From: Kiritimatiellia bacterium
GTDB taxonomy: Bacteria > Verrucomicrobiota > Kiritimatiellia > SLAD01
DNA: 15,430 nt
Direction of reading: 5' to 3'
NCBI GenBank assembly: GCA_007125875.1
Contig: SLCI01000087.1
Coordinates: 1 to 15,430, forward strand
Shown here: positions 7,831-15,392 of the stretch, in pieces
Layout: every line of letters starts with the position of its first letter
How positions within the stretch are numbered: position 1 is the stretch's first letter
The notes under the pieces: generated by a model
Database searches by the model: none
Seen by the model: only the letters and a program-made list of their open reading frames with translations
What the model was told of the DNA's origin: nothing
Position numbers and translations under genes: made by a program

Positions 7831-9201
7831 ATGAGGCTTAACAAAGAACAAGTTACCGAGAATGCAGTAGGTCCCACCCTACTGCGTATGGCGCTGCCCA
7901 TGGTCGCGGGCATCCTGATGATGATGTTGTTTAACGTCGTCGATACCTTCTTTATCGGTCAGCTGGGTCCCCGCGAGCTGGCAGCCATCAGTTTTACCTT
8001 TCCAGTGGTCTTTGTGATTACGGGGACTACCATGGGGATGGGGATTGGCATGGCATCGGTTGTTTCCCGTGCGGTAGGCAGTGGGAATCACAAGCGTGTC
8101 GCCGAAACGACCACACGCGGACTCATTTTCGTGGTGCTGCTGGTGTTAATCTTTGTGGTACTGGGCCTATCGCTGCATGACACGCTATTTCGGCTGCTGG
8201 GTGCGGAAGAGGAGCTGCTGCCGCTGATCCGCCAGTACATGTTGCCTTGGTTCCTCGGTGTACCCTTTCTGGTCATCCCGATGATCGGGAATAGCGCCAT
8301 CCGAGCAACCGGCGACTCGCTGACGCCGAGTCTAATCATCTCGACGGCTGCCCTCATGAATATGGTGCTGGACCCCCTGCTTATTTTTGGTCTCGGTCCC
8401 TTTCCGCGCCTGGAGATGACTGGAGCAGCCCTTGCTACGGTATTTTCCTACATGCTGGTTTTTATCGCTGCCGCTTGGATCCTGATCCGCCGCGAGCGTA
8501 TGATCGTGTTCGAGTGGCCCGCTTGGAAGGCGCTGAAAGAAACATGGGGCCAACTGCTTTTCATTGGCTTGCCGGCCGTAGCGACGAATATGCTGATCCC
8601 GCTCACAAACGGCATTCTGACACGCATTATGGCCGGTTACGGTCCGCACGCGGTGGCGGCCTTTGGAGTGTGTACGCGGGTGGAATCCTTGGTCATGGTG
8701 GGCGCGTTTGCCATGACCACCATCATGGTTCCTTTTGCAGGCCAGAACTTTGGTGCAGGCAAACCCGAACGCGTGCAAGCCGCCCTGCGCTTTGGACTGC
8801 GCTACTGCATGACCATTAGCCTAATCGTTTGGGTAGTACTCACACTGAATGCCACGCGGATAGCTGGCTGGTTTACCGATGATCCCGCCATCATTGCGAT
8901 CATCGTGCCTTTCCTGCGCTGGGTTCCGCTCAGCTATGGCGGTTTCGGCTATATGCTGCTGGTGACCGCCACCTTCAACGGCGGTGGCCATCCCGGCCGG
9001 GCCATGCTGTTATTTGGATCACGCTTATTCGGATTTACAGTCCCGCTGGCGTTGTTGGGCTCTTGGCTCGCAGGCATCCCCGGCATCTTCGCAGCCCTAT
9101 TCGTCGGCAATGTGGGTGCCGGCAGCTTCGGCTACTGGCTAAACAAGCGTCGCGACAAAGTGGCTCCGCAAAAGACTACGGACACAGCACAGCCAAAGTG
9201 A
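7831..9201 (+). CDS. MATE family efflux transporter
   Basis: This is an inner-membrane antiporter of the MOP superfamily, normally exporting cationic compounds against Na+ or H+. The 456 residues and twelve hydrophobic segments fit the family. The opening LRMALPMVAGILMMMLFNVV (18-37) followed by DTFFIGQLGPRELAAISFTF is the classic MATE N-terminus. The second half repeats the fold from about residue 240 (LPAVATNMLIPLTNGILTRI), with FGVCTRVE and PFAGQNFGAGKPER, a conserved MATE segment. The C-terminus is basic and soluble. ATG 7831 is the only sensible start, without SD. The GT4 gene follows after 12 bases, so they are probably one transcript. The MOP superfamily also contains lipid-linked-sugar flippases, so a glycan-related cargo is possible, but the sequence itself looks like ordinary MATE. 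Confidence 0.93.
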   Translation: MRLNKEQVTENAVGPTLLRMALPMVAGILMMMLFNVVDTFFIGQLGPRELAAISFTFPVVFVITGTTMGMGIGMASVVSRAVGSGNHKRVAETTTRGLIFVVLLVLIFVVLGLSLHDTLFRLLGAEEELLPLIRQYMLPWFLGVPFLVIPMIGNSAIRATGDSLTPSLIISTAALMNMVLDPLLIFGLGPFPRLEMTGAALATVFSYMLVFIAAAWILIRRERMIVFEWPAWKALKETWGQLLFIGLPAVATNMLIPLTNGILTRIMAGYGPHAVAAFGVCTRVESLVMVGAFAMTTIMVPFAGQNFGAGKPERVQAALRFGLRYCMTISLIVWVVLTLNATRIAGWFTDDPAIIAIIVPFLRWVPLSYGGFGYMLLVTATFNGGGHPGRAMLLFGSRLFGFTVPLALLGSWLAGIPGIFAALFVGNVGAGSFGYWLNKRRDKVAPQKTTDTAQPK

Positions 9202-9213
9202 TAATCTGCTGTC

Positions 9214-10287
9214 ATGCGTGTGCTGGTCATAGCGGTGAAACCCGACTTGCCGGAATCCCACTTGCTGGTGGGCCTCCATCGCCGCGGCGTTGAGCTGCGG
9301 GTGCTATGTCATCCGGACGCCCCACACGTCGGTCTATTTGAGCAAGCCGGACTACCATGGGAGCCCTTCACAATCCATGGACGGTTTGACCGAAAGGCGA
9401 TCCGTGGCATACGGAAAATTTTGCGACAGGATGACATCGACCTGATCCATACCTTGATGAATGCGCCGCTGGCCAATGCCATCTGGGCGGCTATAGGGAC
9501 GGATATTCCCATCATCGCCTATCGCGGCGTTGTGGGAAATATTCAATGGTGGAATCCGGCTTCGCGTATGACCTATCTGCATTCGCGCGTGGCGAGGATT
9601 GCGTGTGTCTGCAATGCGATTGTAGAGGACCTGAAGAAACAGGGCGTGCCGGAGAGGCGACTGACACGAATTTATAAGGGCCACGACGTCAACTGGTATA
9701 CGGCGGCATCACGGAAAGAACTATGCCAAACCTTTGACATCCCTGACGATGCCTGGATTGTTGCCGGGGCGGCGGCGATGCGACCACGTAAAGGCACCGC
9801 CGTTCTACTGAAAGCCGCCGCGCAGATCCACGTGGGCACGCGTCCCGTACATTATCTACTGCTTGGCGATGCGCGGGATGAGGAGATTCAGCGCGTCGAT
9901 TGGCCTGGCGACCTGCGCGCGCGAGTGCATTTTACGGGTTTCCGCACTGATGCCACGCGCTGGACCGGGGCGGCTGATGCCTTTGTGCTGCCTTCCTTGC
10001 GCCGCGAAGGCTTGCCCAAGGGGGTGATTGAAGCCATGGCACAAGGGGTCCCCGCGATTGTGACGCACGCCGGGGGATCGCCGGAACTGGTTCGACATGA
10101 AGTCGATGGCCTAGTCGTGCCACCGGGCGACGACAGTGCCCTCGCCTCGGCCCTAAACGACTTGCTGACCGAACCGACCAAACGCCAAGCGTGGGGCGCA
10201 TCTGCTCAGCAGCGGATTGCCAAGGACTTTAACATCAGTAGCACCATCGACGCCTATGCCGAGCTGTATACCGATGTCGCTAGTTGA
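9214..10287 (+). CDS. GT4-family glycosyltransferase
   Basis: This is a GT-B fold retaining glycosyltransferase that should transfer a sugar from a nucleotide-sugar donor to a lipid-linked or surface glycan on the cytoplasmic side. The 357 residues contain an N-terminal acceptor half (about 1-165) and a C-terminal donor half. The donor half has MRPRKG (189-194) with Lys193, LLLGDARDEE (215-224), and the signature EGLPKGVIEAMAQGVPAIVT (265-284) with the E-x7-E pair Glu265 and Glu273. GGSPELV and DGLVVPPGD follow as usual. No signal peptide or membrane segment is seen. The ATG at 9214 lies 12 bases after the MATE stop, without SD, which suggests coupling. The 3' end overlaps by 8 bases the end of the convergent three-domain gene, which itself has a GT4-like domain. 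Donor and acceptor cannot be told. Confidence 0.92.
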   Translation: MRVLVIAVKPDLPESHLLVGLHRRGVELRVLCHPDAPHVGLFEQAGLPWEPFTIHGRFDRKAIRGIRKILRQDDIDLIHTLMNAPLANAIWAAIGTDIPIIAYRGVVGNIQWWNPASRMTYLHSRVARIACVCNAIVEDLKKQGVPERRLTRIYKGHDVNWYTAASRKELCQTFDIPDDAWIVAGAAAMRPRKGTAVLLKAAAQIHVGTRPVHYLLLGDARDEEIQRVDWPGDLRARVHFTGFRTDATRWTGAADAFVLPSLRREGLPKGVIEAMAQGVPAIVTHAGGSPELVRHEVDGLVVPPGDDSALASALNDLLTEPTKRQAWGASAQQRIAKDFNISSTIDAYAELYTDVAS

Positions 10288-13200
10288 TCCCGTCAACATC
10301 GATGAAATAGATCGGTTGCCCGGCTAACTGAATCGCGTCCTCAACCGAGGACATGGTCCGTCCCCACGCGTCGCGCACTTCACGGAACGAAAATGACGGC
10401 ATGAAGGCAATCGGATGCGGATGCGCATACGCCATGATCCAACGATGACCGTTTGCCTTTTCAAACACAAACGCATGCGCGCCCTCGCTCACCGCCAGTC
10501 GCTTCATGAATCGGCTCTGCGCCGCACATTGCAGCCAGAATCGCAAAAAATGATAGGCAGGACGAGGACGCCAATCGTGGGGATCATAGTCATTAATCAA
10601 ACCATAACCGTAAGCCGCCAACCGCCACCAATAGACCCGCTCTACGAAGCCCGACGTGATCGCCAAGACGTAATACCGCAACATATAAGCCGCGTATTCC
10701 AGCTCGTTGACGCTAGGGTCGCCCGTCCGGATGCCGGGCGATGTGTAGGGCGCTCCGACCGGGGAATAGACGCCGGTATCCGCGATTGGCCAGTTAACCT
10801 CCGAAATGATGAGACGCGATTCGCAGACTGACGAAGCACGCGCAATGGACTTCGCCAGTGCGCATTTTTCGACCAAGGCGTACTGTCCCTGACGATTCTC
10901 CGGTGCGCCACGACGATCGACATAGAGATGGTGCGACAACGCATCAAATTGAATCTGGCCACGCAGATGATCCAACGCCCCAGCCACATACTGGTATTCG
11001 AAGTCGATCACCGACGGCCCCATGATATTGATGCGGCTCTGATACTTCTTGAGGGGCTCCATTAACTGGCTGTACTCGTCCAGCGACCACACGCCCCATT
11101 TTACCCGGTTAATCGCATGCCCGACTTCAACCCACTCGACCTGTCCAATCAACGGCTCCAACACTTGGTCCACGAACTGGGCCCAGCGAGCAGGGTTCGT
11201 CACCGCTTTGCGATCCTGTACCAGGGCGATACTCACCGGGAAACCGGCCTCCTGCAGTTGGGCGATGCACTTTTGGATGAAGCGCCAATCCGACTCAGAC
11301 TCGTGATGGTAAAAGCGCACCAACACAGGGATCGGCACATACGCGCCATCGGGCTGCTCACAAAGCTGCTTCAAATACGCGAACTCGCGATCCCAGTGGA
11401 CGGGATCTGGATGAACGGTCATGCCCGCGCGATTATTCAAGTCGACCGGAGCGGAAAAGGCGTTCGCCAGCTCGGCTTTGTAGTTGCGCTGCACGGCCGG
11501 CAACAGGCGCACCGTGGCGCGCGCGATCCGAAATGCATTAAGCCAAGAATAATGTCGTTTCCGTTCACGGCGATCCATTACCACGATCGCTTGCCCGGAA
11601 CGTCTGTCCCAGATCCAAAGCTCCTTCCACGCCGGGTAGGTTGTTTTCGGGTCCTGGGGCAGACGCCGTCGTCTTGCGGTTCGAATCGGGTGACGCCACA
11701 CCCGACTGTTGGTATGCCAGGCGAAGCGACGGCGATACCGTCGCTCGTGTCGGTGAAAGGACTTCGCTAACGGACGATCGCCACCATACATACAGCAAAA
11801 GACGCGTAGGAAGTCCGACGGCAACGAGATACGTGAACAATCGAATGCACGGTTCTGGGCTGAGCCGGCCGTACCCATGCGGGCGCGATTCAAGTCGATG
11901 AATTGCACGTCACCCCAGCGATCATCGCCGAACCGGCGCAGAGCTATGTTCTGGTTGCCCAGATCACGATGCGACCAGCCCGCTTGATGCAGACGCGCCA
12001 CCTCGCGGGCCACCACCTGCAGGAGATGCATCAGCTTCTCGCAATCCGGTTCATGTCGATACAGCTGAATCAACTCATCCCGGAAGGAACTCAGCTCAGA
12101 CTCATAGCGCGAAACGTAATAGCTCTCCGCTATACGCCATCCTTGGCGCGCCTGCACACAGGCTATAGGTGCGGGTGTGCCCACGCCGTGCGCAAAGAGT
12201 TGTTGCGCAACCTGAAACGAGCGCCAGGCCTTGCCGCCCCGTTTTCGATTTAGGAGATCGATCCAGATCGGTTGTCGCGCGAACGATTTGATGGCGTAGA
12301 ACTCACCGTCCGGGCCGGTCAATTTGACAATGCGATTCCGTCCTTCAGCCAGCACTTCGGCATCGTCAGGCAGGCGATCCGCCTTCATCAAGTCCGGCAC
12401 GCTCTTCAGCCAATTCACAAACATCTCGTCCGTTGTGCGTGGTTCGATCACGTGTAGGTCCAGCGGCCCGAAAGATCGCTGAACCGCACCGCATACTTCC
12501 GGTTGCCTTCGATCCGACGCAGCGGGCGGCCCGCTCGGGTCGATATAGCGGGTGATGAAACGTTGTGTATCCCACACATAGCGTTTCAAGGCGATCTCGC
12601 GCGCGGTTGCGCCCATGGCTCGGCGCTGTTCTGAATCGCCGGCCAGCGCGCTGATGGCTTCGCACAAGGTCTGTTCATCTCGAAACGCCACACCGCCACC
12701 TTGATCGAATTTTTCGGTCAAAATGGGGAGATTGGCGTGGATGATGGGCAAGCCGGTCAGCATGCCCTGCACGGTGGCTTGGGAAAATGTTTCGCGCATA
12801 ATTTCTTCATCGCGCGATGGCACAATCAATACGTCGAGGCCCTGCAAAAAGGCGGGCATCTCGGAAGCCCGCATCCAGCTATATGCAGTGATATTGCGAT
12901 CCGAAATATCCGGAGGATGCTGATACGAGGCCAGATGCAGGTGGCAACGATCCTGCCACTCCGCGGGCAATTGCCGGAAAGCGGCAATGGCGGTGTCCGC
13001 GCCCTTCCACGGATTGTCCAACGCGCCGACTACCCCGAAATGGATGACTGATTCATCCTGAGATTCAATCGTCGAGGGGACATATTTGTCGGCATTCATG
13101 ATGCCGTAGTCCACCACCACATCTGTACATCCAGCGCGCTTAAAGCTATGCGCGATCGGCTCGTTTACCGCCACGATCCAGCCGGGTTGATTTGCGCAGG

Positions 13201-13654
13201 CGCGCGCAAATTGGGTCGATGGATCGCGATGGGCAATCACAACCTGTTGATCCGCCAAGTTGCAGGTCTTCGCCAGGCGCAGAACAGGAATCAGGCTGTC
13301 ACCAGCGTTTCCGATCAGTAACGTCTCGTAATGACGTGATGCCAAGCGCAGCACGCCAGCTATTCCACTCAGAACCGGCTGTTTCAGGTCCGGCGGATGC
13401 AGCACTTCCGGCATGCGCGCTCCCAGCACGTCCTCGATCGGTTTCTGCCAAGACCGCAACGCGACGACCGTCACCGCATAGCCCGCGGCCACGAGGTCCT
13501 TGATCAGCAGCAAATTGAAGAGTTCCACCCCGCGCAAGGGTTCGTCGACCGGGAAGCGCTTGAGGAAGACCTTATCGATAAAACAGATCGAACGATCCAG
13601 TCGCGGTTCGTTGAGGCGCGCCTGCGCTTGAAGTTGGATATCGCTCGCTGACAT
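10280..13654 (-). CDS. Three-domain fusion: GT4-like glycosyltransferase, Kdo/WaaP-type kinase, GH-A-like glycoside hydrolase barrel
   Basis: This single open frame of 1124 residues joins three parts. (1) Residues about 20-375 form a GT-B glycosyltransferase, with NPWKGAD (214-220) and RETFSQATVQGMLTGLPII (287-305). The family E-x7-E reads Glu288-x7-Gln296. (2) Residues about 430-625 form a lipopolysaccharide-kinase-like domain, with EGRNRIVKL, ATP-site Lys456, catalytic SHRDLGNQN (561-569; Asp564, Asn569) and the metal-binding FIDLN (585-589; Asp587). It is followed by an Arg-rich stretch (632-664). (3) Residues about 745-1040 form a TIM barrel like clan GH-A, with VEVGHAINRVKWG (842-854) and ISEVNWP (950-956; likely nucleophile Glu952). 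A C-terminal beta domain ends in QPIYFID. The predicted job is assembly and phosphorylation of a surface glycan or LPS core. The frame is unbroken and the domains read in sequence without a shift. ATG 13654 has no SD. The gene lies 53 bases after the CCA gene, same strand. Confidence 0.85.
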   Translation of the reverse strand: MSASDIQLQAQARLNEPRLDRSICFIDKVFLKRFPVDEPLRGVELFNLLLIKDLVAAGYAVTVVALRSWQKPIEDVLGARMPEVLHPPDLKQPVLSGIAGVLRLASRHYETLLIGNAGDSLIPVLRLAKTCNLADQQVVIAHRDPSTQFARACANQPGWIVAVNEPIAHSFKRAGCTDVVVDYGIMNADKYVPSTIESQDESVIHFGVVGALDNPWKGADTAIAAFRQLPAEWQDRCHLHLASYQHPPDISDRNITAYSWMRASEMPAFLQGLDVLIVPSRDEEIMRETFSQATVQGMLTGLPIIHANLPILTEKFDQGGGVAFRDEQTLCEAISALAGDSEQRRAMGATAREIALKRYVWDTQRFITRYIDPSGPPAASDRRQPEVCGAVQRSFGPLDLHVIEPRTTDEMFVNWLKSVPDLMKADRLPDDAEVLAEGRNRIVKLTGPDGEFYAIKSFARQPIWIDLLNRKRGGKAWRSFQVAQQLFAHGVGTPAPIACVQARQGWRIAESYYVSRYESELSSFRDELIQLYRHEPDCEKLMHLLQVVAREVARLHQAGWSHRDLGNQNIALRRFGDDRWGDVQFIDLNRARMGTAGSAQNRAFDCSRISLPSDFLRVFCCMYGGDRPLAKSFHRHERRYRRRFAWHTNSRVWRHPIRTARRRRLPQDPKTTYPAWKELWIWDRRSGQAIVVMDRRERKRHYSWLNAFRIARATVRLLPAVQRNYKAELANAFSAPVDLNNRAGMTVHPDPVHWDREFAYLKQLCEQPDGAYVPIPVLVRFYHHESESDWRFIQKCIAQLQEAGFPVSIALVQDRKAVTNPARWAQFVDQVLEPLIGQVEWVEVGHAINRVKWGVWSLDEYSQLMEPLKKYQSRINIMGPSVIDFEYQYVAGALDHLRGQIQFDALSHHLYVDRRGAPENRQGQYALVEKCALAKSIARASSVCESRLIISEVNWPIADTGVYSPVGAPYTSPGIRTGDPSVNELEYAAYMLRYYVLAITSGFVERVYWWRLAAYGYGLINDYDPHDWRPRPAYHFLRFWLQCAAQSRFMKRLAVSEGAHAFVFEKANGHRWIMAYAHPHPIAFMPSFSFREVRDAWGRTMSSVEDAIQLAGQPIYFIDVDGIN

Positions 13655-13707
13655 AAGGAAGGAGCATAAGACGGATCAAGAAGGCAAGTCCATACCGGAT
13701 ACTACGC

Positions 13708-15072
13708 CTAGCGATCCTCGGCCAGTTGTGTCTTCAACCACTTGAGCAGTGCATCGCGGTCCGGCTCCATGCCGTCCAGTTGTCGGGCGTAGGCCTCGCG
13801 TTTCCAATGGCCGATTCGCGGCCCTTCCGATAAACCACATTTGATCAGATCCGCTCCCGAAATCCAGGGGTCAGGGAGCTTGGGCTCATTGGCCCACTCT
13901 CCCACTCGCTGTTTGACGAAGTCGTAATTGCTGAGATCGGCATGTGAGCTGAGGCAGTCGACGCGATGTAGCTCGAGTTCGATCGGGAAGGTCGGCTCCT
14001 TCAGCCATCTTCTTAGCTTCGCCTTGCGCATCTCCTGCACGTGCATGAACCGCATATGGTTCCGCACGCAGGTCGTAACGGCATCAATCAGGGCATTGGA
14101 ACAGCGTAAGCGCCGCAATATTTGCTCGGCAATTTCTGCGCCCACACGGTCATGTCCATCAAATCGGATCCGGTCTTCGCCATCCGATCCCGGCCCCCAA
14201 GACTTTGTCGCCGGCTTGCCGATATCGTGCAACAGCACGGCGAAGACCAAGACCGGATCACGGGGGGGCGGGCCAAGATGGTCCAACATTAACTTGGTAT
14301 GGGTAAACACGTCCCCTTCCGGATGAAACGCGGGCGGCTGCTCGACCCCGATCAGCGCCTCGACTTCCGGCAACATTTCCTGCAACAGACCCAGCTCATG
14401 CCATAGCTGCAGCGCGTCGCCCGGTTTTATCGCCTCCGTCAGTGTCCGCAGTATCTCGTCACGAATCCGTTCTGCACTGATCCGGCGAATCAAGCGGGCC
14501 GACGTTTGAATCGCGGTCTCCGTGGCTGGAGCGAGCGAAAACTCCAGTGTCGCTGCGAACCGTACCGCCCGCAGCATGCGCAGGTGATCTTCCTCGAATC
14601 GGGTGGCGGGATCGCCCACGGCCCGCACAATGCCCTGTTTCAAATCTTCTTGGCCGTTAATGTAATCCAGCACTTGATCGCTGGTCGGGTCAAAGAAGAG
14701 AGCGTTGATGGTGAAGTCACGGCGCTGCGCATCGTGTTCGGCGTCTGTAAACGAGACGCTATCCGGACGGCGACCGTCGCTGTAGGGGCCTTCTTCGCGA
14801 AAGGTGGCGACTTCGAAAGTGTATCCGCCTTGTTCGACGATCACGACGCCGAAAGCTTTTCCCACCGCATGCGAATCGGGGAAGAGTTCCTGCACCGTAT
14901 CGGGTTGGGTGCTGGTGGCAATATCAATATCCTTTGAAGGCCGCCCCAGCAAGCGATCGCGGACACAGCCCCCCGCAAAGAAAGCCTCATGGCCGTGCGC
15001 ACGCAAGCGCGCCACGATTTCGCGCGCGGCGTGCTCTATCCTTTCACACTCACTATTTCCGGTTCCACTCAT
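13708..15072 (-). CDS. cca: CCA tRNA nucleotidyltransferase (class II) with HD domain
   Basis: This enzyme adds or repairs the 3' CCA of tRNA. The 454 residues contain the class II nucleotidyltransferase head: FFAGGCVRDRLLGRPSKDID (31-50) with metal-binding Asp48 and Asp50, a third carboxylate at Glu87, RRDFTINALFFDP (117-129), and EEDHLRMLRAVRFAA (160-174) with the EDxxR nucleotide-selecting motif at 161-165. A C-terminal HD domain follows, with His258, LLHDIGKP (280-287; His282, Asp283) and His307. The RFxLxHV-like signature of poly(A) polymerases is absent, which favours CCA or A-adding activity. Some bacteria split CCA-adding into separate C- and A-adding enzymes, and that alternative cannot be excluded. 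ATG 15072 is the start, with no strong SD. The three-domain glycan gene follows after 53 bases. Confidence 0.93.
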   Translation of the reverse strand: MSGTGNSECERIEHAAREIVARLRAHGHEAFFAGGCVRDRLLGRPSKDIDIATSTQPDTVQELFPDSHAVGKAFGVVIVEQGGYTFEVATFREEGPYSDGRRPDSVSFTDAEHDAQRRDFTINALFFDPTSDQVLDYINGQEDLKQGIVRAVGDPATRFEEDHLRMLRAVRFAATLEFSLAPATETAIQTSARLIRRISAERIRDEILRTLTEAIKPGDALQLWHELGLLQEMLPEVEALIGVEQPPAFHPEGDVFTHTKLMLDHLGPPPRDPVLVFAVLLHDIGKPATKSWGPGSDGEDRIRFDGHDRVGAEIAEQILRRLRCSNALIDAVTTCVRNHMRFMHVQEMRKAKLRRWLKEPTFPIELELHRVDCLSSHADLSNYDFVKQRVGEWANEPKLPDPWISGADLIKCGLSEGPRIGHWKREAYARQLDGMEPDRDALLKWLKTQLAEDR

Positions 15073-15145
15073 ACTTGGTTTACATCTTATCAGCTAACAG
15101 GTGTCGACTGTTTCACAACGAGTCTATTAAAGACACCGTATGGGC

Positions 15146-15234
15146 GCAGATTAAGGCTAAAGATTAGGGCAAAAGACAAGGGGGGGGAATCGCCATTCCT
15201 TTATCTTTGGCCATAATCTTTCGCCCTCATCTGC
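15146..15234. repeat. Large imperfect inverted repeat built from 13-base tandem units
   Basis: The left arm (15146-15182) and right arm (15198-15234) are each 37 bases and pair at about 30 positions, around a 15-base centre (15183-15197). Each arm is itself a tandem array with a 13-base period. The left arm has GATTAAGGCTAAA, then GATTAGGGCAAAA, then a decayed GACAAGG. The right arm, read on the minus strand, has GATGAGGGCGAAA, GATTATGGCCAAA and GATAAAGG. The consensus is GATTANGGCNAAA, and most differences between the arms fall on the two N positions. The differences are not compensatory, which suggests copying of a unit more than selection on RNA pairing. Confidence 0.75.
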
Positions 15235-15265
15235 TTTCCGAACTGACCAAACTGACTTTTCAAGG

Positions 15266-15274
15266 ATCATACCA
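15266..15274 (-). promoter_or_regulatory. Possible extended -10 promoter element upstream of cca
   Basis: The minus strand reads TGGTATGAT, the TGn plus -10 form of an extended -10 promoter, with no good -35 box. A transcript starting here would carry the 15146-15234 hairpin in its leader before the cca start at 15072. Weak evidence from one motif. Confidence 0.2.
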
Positions 15275-15320
15275 GTTTCCAATACATTTCGGTCCATTCG
15301 CTGAGGACCCGACGGAGCGC

Positions 15321-15376
15321 GTCCCTCCGGAATGCTTCTGCAGTAACGGGTTCTGCTCAGCGTGTACCGGAGGGGC
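15321..15376. repeat. Long-loop inverted repeat in the GC-rich block
   Basis: CCCTCCGG (15323-15330) pairs perfectly with CCGGAGGG (15367-15374). The stem extends by one T-G and one G-C pair to 10 base pairs, with a 36-base loop. TTCTGC occurs twice in the loop. The right arm overlaps the small hairpin at 15373-15392, so the two structures exclude each other. Confidence 0.45.
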
Positions 15377-15392
15377 AACCTCTGTGTTGCCC
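15373..15392. repeat. Small perfect GC-rich hairpin
   Basis: GGGCAAC (15373-15379) and GTTGCCC (15386-15392) form a perfect 7-base-pair stem around a 6-base loop. No T-run follows on either strand, so it is not a typical terminator. It adjoins the longer inverted repeat and may be part of the same element. Confidence 0.45.

Noticed and set aside
11117..11770. Plus-strand open frame of 217 codons inside the fusion gene
   Set aside because: It is antisense to the barrel and kinase-linker regions. The minus-strand frame has catalytic motifs and continuous domains, while the plus frame has none.
11565..11840. Possible frameshift in the fusion gene near the Arg-rich stretch
   Set aside because: The annotated frame continues with kinase-family-like sequence (LPSDFLRVF, then RRFAWHT) into the barrel, so no frame change is needed. 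The alternative frame has no family resemblance.
15157..15378. Minus-strand open frame of 73 codons at the right end
   Set aside because: It runs through the inverted repeats and the C-run, and has no SD and no recognisable protein features.
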